Source of the DNA: Deltaproteobacteria bacterium
Lineage (GTDB): Bacteria; Myxococcota_A; Polyangia; HGW-17
DNA: 5,313 nt
NCBI GenBank assembly: GCA_003249585.1
Contig: QKIM01000572.1
Span: 1-5,313 of the forward strand
Direction: 5' to 3'
Shown here: positions 1 to 5,313 of the stretch, piece by piece
Layout of the letters: each line of letters begins with the position of its first letter
How positions within the stretch are numbered: position 1 is the first letter of the stretch
The notes under the pieces: model-generated
Databases searched by the model: none
Told to the model about the DNA's origin: nothing
Seen by the model: the letters and a program-made list of their open reading frames with translations, nothing else
Program-made: the position numbers and the translations under genes

Positions 1-2473
<2,473 letters not shown>

Positions 2474-2485
2474 TCAAAGGAGGAC

Positions 2486-2494
2486 ACCCTACCA
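2486..2494 (-). promoter_or_regulatory. Possible extended -10 promoter for gyrB
   Basis: The minus strand reads TGGTAGGGT, which fits the extended -10 pattern TGnTAnnnT. The hexamer at 17-base spacing (2514-2509, TGGTGT) is a poor -35. If used, transcription would begin near 2479, giving a leader of roughly 115 bases whose first element is the 8-bp stem-loop. A short pattern of this kind arises easily by chance, so this is a weak call. Confidence 0.25.
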
Positions 2495-2564
2495 CAACGA
2501 CGAGGGAAACACCACCCCTTTCTGTCGCCCTGAACCCGTTTGATTTCCATTGCAGATTGAGATC

Positions 2565-3473
2565 TTAGTCCACAGCGGAGGGGACTTCGCATCCCATGCT
2601 CCGCCAGACGTCGACCACGGCCTCCCGGGTCGCTGCCGAGACCAGGGCGACGACCACTCCGCCACCACCCGAGCCACTCAGTTTGGCCCCGTATGCCCCC
2701 GCCTCAAGAGCCCGCTCCACCATGGAGTCGAGACGCGCGGTGGAGATCCCCAGAAGGCGGCACCGCTCCTGGGCAGCGTTCATCTCTCGCCCCATGGATG
2801 GTGCGTCCGAGGCCTTCCACGCCCCGAGGAACCGCTGAACGGCACCGGACGTGAACCGGGCAAAATCACGGCGCCCTGCCCCGTCGAGGGTGGCGGCCAC
2901 CCGCTCCACCATCAGTTTCGTGGCGGAGCGCTCCCCCGAGTCCCCTACGACCAGATCGGGGACGGACGAGGTGAGCCAGAGCGCATGTGGTCCGAGACGC
3001 TCATGGGGAAAGGGGACCTCGACCTGAATATCGGGACGCTGCAGGAGGACGGGGCGATCGTACCAGATGGTCGTGTCGTCGATCCCCGAGGGCGTCCCGT
3101 GGAAATGTTCTTCGATCCGCCGGGCGAGGGCGTGGGTGTCACCGGTTGCCGCTTCACCCCGCACCAGCGCCGCGGCACGAGCAAGCGCGACGGAGAGGGC
3201 GGCGCTCATGCCGAGGCCGGCGCCTGCGGGCAACCGCGCGGGGAGCCGGAGCGTGAACCCCTCTCCGGCCAGGGCACCGTTCAGGATGGCCTCCACGGCC
3301 GCAGTGTGTTCGGCCAGGAGCGGTGGCAGAATCCTGACGGAGGAGCCCCCCGACTCGACGGTGAAATGCCCCGGGAGATGGAGCGGAACGGCGATGGCCG
3401 GGGCGCCGTAGAGGACGGCATGCTCCCCGAGGAGGATGACCTTGCCGATGAGCGGGAGCTCCGCACGAGTCAT
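2565..3473 (-). CDS. mvk: Mevalonate kinase (GHMP kinase family)
   Basis: Phosphorylates (R)-mevalonate to 5-phosphomevalonate with ATP in the cytoplasm, the first kinase step of the mevalonate route to IPP. At 302 aa it matches the compact bacterial and archaeal enzymes. The N-terminal motif is GKVILLGEHAVLYG (10-23, K11 matching Lys13 of the rat enzyme). The nucleotide loop is LPAGAGLGMSAAL (81-93), where the usual GLGSSAA has Met at the first Ser; S90, matching Mg-binding Ser146 of rat, remains. The active-site segment EEHFHGTPSGIDDT (121-134) gives E121 and D132 at the same 11-residue spacing as rat Glu193 and Asp204. The third GHMP motif is KLSGSGGGG (264-272). The ATG at 3473 overlaps the isomerase stop and is preceded by GGAAG; the frame stays open upstream, but only as a shadow of the isomerase gene. 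A related GHMP kinase is the only serious alternative. Confidence 0.93.
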   Translation of the reverse strand: MTRAELPLIGKVILLGEHAVLYGAPAIAVPLHLPGHFTVESGGSSVRILPPLLAEHTAAVEAILNGALAGEGFTLRLPARLPAGAGLGMSAALSVALARAAALVRGEAATGDTHALARRIEEHFHGTPSGIDDTTIWYDRPVLLQRPDIQVEVPFPHERLGPHALWLTSSVPDLVVGDSGERSATKLMVERVAATLDGAGRRDFARFTSGAVQRFLGAWKASDAPSMGREMNAAQERCRLLGISTARLDSMVERALEAGAYGAKLSGSGGGGVVVALVSAATREAVVDVWRSMGCEVPSAVD

Positions 3474-4522
3474 GGCACTTCCAGCCATCGGGCCAGCTCG
3501 GGACCAAGCCGAAATGGCACTCGTGAGAGCGCCTGGACATGGGCGGCGCCCGTGAGCACCATGGCGCTCCTGAGTTGGGAGGCCAGCCGCTCCACGTACC
3601 GCTCCATGGTGGCTTCGCCGCCATCGCTCCAGGCCTTCACCAGCGGCCCGGCGACGCCACCGAAGTCGGCCCCCAGAGCGATGGCCCTGGCGAGATCGAG
3701 CCCGCTGCGCAGCCCACCGGAACCGATGAGGGGGAGCCCGGCCCCCGAGCACACAAGGATGGAGGCCGCGGAGGGAATGCCCCAGCCGCGGAAGGGCTCC
3801 CACACGTCCTGTGCTTCGGAGACCATGTGCGCCATCTCCACATCCAGGAAGGAAGATCCGCCACAGCCGGCCACGTCGAGGGCCACAGCACCCGCGTCGG
3901 CGAGAAAAGACGCCGTGGCGCGATCGAGCCCTGCCCCTGTCTCCTTGACGATGACGGGACGTTCGATGCGGGGGATGACCCCGGGGAGCTCCCTGGGGAG
4001 CGCCGAGAAATCCCTGTCGCCCTGCGGTTGCGCGAGCTCCTGGATCACGTTGAGATGAACGAAGAGGGCATCGGCGTCCAACAGCTCCAGCGCACGGTTC
4101 AGGGGGCCGCTCCCAAACCGGCACAACTGCACCGCGCCGATGTTGGCCGCGACGAAGGGGGCCCCGGTGCGCCGCTTCACGTCGAAGGACCCGGCACAGC
4201 CGGGATCCTCGAGGAGAGGGCGGATGCTCCCGAGCCCAAAGGGGATCCTGAAGGTTCGGGCAAGGCGTCCGAGGGCATCGTTGAAGGCCCCCGTGGCCTG
4301 CGTCCCGCCGGTCATGGAGGAGATAAAGAGCGGGAGACCGAACCGGTGTCCCAGAAACAGGGCCTCGGTGGAGAGCGCCTCCTGGTTGACGCCAGAGAGC
4401 GGGGCAGGCATCAGGTGGACCTGTCCGAAGAGGCTGTCACAGCCAGATCCGTCAAGCCTATCTCCGGAGAAATATTGAAAATGCCGTGTTTTCCTGTCGG
4501 TGATACCTTCAGGGCTGGTCAT
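3470..4522 (-). CDS. fni: Type 2 isopentenyl-diphosphate isomerase (FMN)
   Basis: Interconverts IPP and DMAPP using reduced FMN, NAD(P)H and Mg in the cytoplasm. The 350-aa length is typical. Family motifs appear in order: RKTRH (10-14), SSMTGGT (68-74), FGLGSIRPLLED (95-106), AANIGA (125-130), HLNVIQELAQPQGDRDF (156-172) with Q161 and E162 matching the catalytic Gln and Mg-binding Glu, VIVKETGAGL (190-199), DVAGCGGSSF (216-225) and GSGGLRSGLDLARAIALGAD (267-286) for FMN phosphate binding in the TIM barrel. Two family positions differ: the common PEGD is PQGD (Q167), and GGT is GGS. The ATG at 4522 has GGAAG six bases upstream. The gene begins three bases after the HEAT gene and overlaps the kinase by four bases, so it sits mid-operon. 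It is unrelated in fold to the Nudix-type isomerase Idi1. Confidence 0.96.
   Translation of the reverse strand: MTSPEGITDRKTRHFQYFSGDRLDGSGCDSLFGQVHLMPAPLSGVNQEALSTEALFLGHRFGLPLFISSMTGGTQATGAFNDALGRLARTFRIPFGLGSIRPLLEDPGCAGSFDVKRRTGAPFVAANIGAVQLCRFGSGPLNRALELLDADALFVHLNVIQELAQPQGDRDFSALPRELPGVIPRIERPVIVKETGAGLDRATASFLADAGAVALDVAGCGGSSFLDVEMAHMVSEAQDVWEPFRGWGIPSAASILVCSGAGLPLIGSGGLRSGLDLARAIALGADFGGVAGPLVKAWSDGGEATMERYVERLASQLRSAMVLTGAAHVQALSRVPFRLGPELARWLEVP
3474..3482 (-). promoter_or_regulatory. Ribosome binding site deciding the kinase start
   Basis: GGAAG at 3482-3478 lies four bases before the ATG at 3473, inside the last codons of the isomerase gene. With the ATGA overlap (3473-3470) it supports this start over any in-frame start further upstream, and suggests that ribosomes finishing the isomerase re-initiate on the kinase. 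Confidence 0.6.
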
Positions 4523-4533
4523 ACATCACTTCC
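4523..4533 (-). promoter_or_regulatory. Ribosome binding site of the isomerase
   Basis: GGAAG at 4533-4529 lies six bases before the isomerase ATG at 4522 and inside the last two codons of the HEAT gene, whose TGA (4528-4526) is in the spacer. The same GGAAGTG string precedes the kinase start. The arrangement favours coupled translation from the HEAT gene into the isomerase. Confidence 0.6.
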
Positions 4534-5313
4534 GTCGGCGGGAACGCCTGAGGAGCGCCAGAAGCATGAGGGGGAGGACAGGGAGGAGATCCCGCGGGGC
4601 ACCTCCGGCGTGGCATCCGCACCCGGCACTGCCCTCATCGGTCTGCGGTTTGAAGGGAAGATGCAGCTCCTCCTTCTTTCGCATGACAGGCGCGAGAACA
4701 GGCTGGAGCACCTTTTTCGTATCGGTGATGATTCCGGGTTCCCGAAATCGGGCGAGCCACAGGAGCGCCCTGGACTGGACCCGGTACAGCGGCGATCTGG
4801 CAGCCAGTTCGAACCATGGTCTGGATCGCGCGTTGCCCAGGAGCATGATCACTTCGAGCGCCTGTGCCTTGGCGCTGGAGTTTTCACCGTGGGAGACCCA
4901 GCGCTCGAAGATGGACTTCAGCCGGGCCTCGGAGCCCCTGTACCCTCTGGCGACCAGGGCCAGGGCATAGATGAAGGCCAGCGGCATGTTTCCAGCGGCG
5001 AAGGCTTCCCCGTGGTGGTTCATCACGAGCAGCTCCTGATCCCGCGTGAGCCCGCCCAGGGAATAGGCGAGCCAGGCCAGCGCGCGCACCTCGGGATCGG
5101 CATCCTTGTTGATAAGATACTGGAGGGTCGTCCGGGCGTCGGGATTGTTGATGAGCCCGATCGCGACGATGGCCGATTTTTTCACCCCAGCATCCTGATG
5201 ATAGAGTAGGGACAGAAGTTTGGAGATGGCCTTAGGTTCCCTGAGCAGTCCCAAAGCGCGGATAGAGGCCTTCTGCACTTCATAGTTGTTGACGCCGAGC
5301 CATCGGCGAAGGT
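4526..5313 (-). CDS. HEAT-repeat protein with MYXO-CTERM-like tail (N-terminus cut)
   Basis: 261 codons are present and the frame runs open through the right edge, so the true start is outside; the GTG at 5278 sits inside a repeat and is not a credible start. From the first residue the pattern is of HEAT (PBS-lyase type) helical repeats: VQKASIRALGLL (12-23), a second unit around VKKSAIVAIGLINN (43-56), a third around DPEVRALAWLAYSLGGL (72-88), and weaker helical units at about 128-200. Such repeats form protein-binding solenoids. The last 33 residues carry GCGC (230-233), a hydrophobic stretch LLPVLPLMLLALL (242-254) and RRSRRRK, resembling the MYXO-CTERM C-terminal sorting signal, which implies export and surface anchoring; a signal peptide cannot be checked here. 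No enzymatic motif is visible. It precedes the isomerase by three bases and is probably co-transcribed. Specific function unknown. Confidence 0.85.
   Translation of the reverse strand, partial: LRRWLGVNNYEVQKASIRALGLLREPKAISKLLSLLYHQDAGVKKSAIVAIGLINNPDARTTLQYLINKDADPEVRALAWLAYSLGGLTRDQELLVMNHHGEAFAAGNMPLAFIYALALVARGYRGSEARLKSIFERWVSHGENSSAKAQALEVIMLLGNARSRPWFELAARSPLYRVQSRALLWLARFREPGIITDTKKVLQPVLAPVMRKKEELHLPFKPQTDEGSAGCGCHAGGAPRDLLPVLPLMLLALLRRSRRRK

Noticed and set aside
2476..2483. AAAGGAGG on the plus strand, a perfect Shine-Dalgarno string
   Set aside because: No start codon lies at suitable distance downstream and no plus-strand gene follows, so it is probably chance.
2550..4058. Plus-strand open frame of 502 codons
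   Set aside because: It is antisense to mevalonate kinase and part of the isomerase, with no recognisable domain.
3474..4124. Upstream extension of the mevalonate kinase frame (519 codons in total)
   Set aside because: The extension overlaps the isomerase gene in another frame, is Arg/Gly-rich without motifs, and the kinase motif GKVILLGEH begins only ten residues after the ATG at 3473.
3539..5209. Plus-strand open frame of 556 codons
   Set aside because: It runs antisense across both the isomerase and the HEAT gene, ignoring their boundary, and has low-complexity composition without motifs.
5276..5278. GTG as the start of the HEAT protein
   Set aside because: The frame stays open with HEAT-like sequence up to the window edge, so the gene starts outside.

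Overview
All real genes in this window lie on the minus strand, so they read from right to left. They form a gene series of the order HEAT-repeat protein (cut by the right edge), type 2 isopentenyl-diphosphate isomerase, mevalonate kinase, a 202-base GC-rich intergenic region, and DNA gyrase subunit B (cut by the left edge). The plus strand carries several long open frames, but they are antisense shadows produced by the high-GC codon usage of the minus-strand genes.

Organism: the base composition is high in G+C (judged by eye). GyrB carries the large insert between TOPRIM and the C-terminal tail that is known from E. coli-type gyrases. IPP metabolism uses mevalonate kinase plus the FMN-dependent isomerase. 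The HEAT protein ends in Cys-x-Cys, a short hydrophobic helix and an Arg-rich tail, which resembles the MYXO-CTERM sorting signal. Together these suggest a Gram-negative bacterium of the Myxococcota or a related former delta-proteobacterial lineage. This is inference from protein features, not a database match.

Region by region (plus-strand coordinates): 1-2362 holds gyrB, lacking only about the last 20 codons. 2363-2564 is non-coding, with a perfect 8-bp GC hairpin, a second smaller hairpin, a 10-bp direct repeat and a weak promoter candidate for gyrB. 2565-3473 is mevalonate kinase. 3470-4522 is the IPP isomerase, whose stop codon overlaps the kinase start as ATGA. 4526-5313 is the C-terminal 261 residues of the HEAT-repeat protein, ending 3 bases before the isomerase start.

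How the genes work together: the isomerase and kinase are two non-consecutive steps of the mevalonate route to IPP and DMAPP, and their overlap argues for one transcript with coupled translation. The HEAT protein is so close upstream that it is probably in the same transcript, but no functional link can be read from the sequence. gyrB may be read through from that operon or, more likely given the gap, from its own promoter. No RNA gene, mobile element or CRISPR array was seen. I found no clear evidence of an undescribed system; the most notable points are the surface-anchor-like tail on the HEAT protein at the head of an isoprenoid operon, and the structured gyrB leader.
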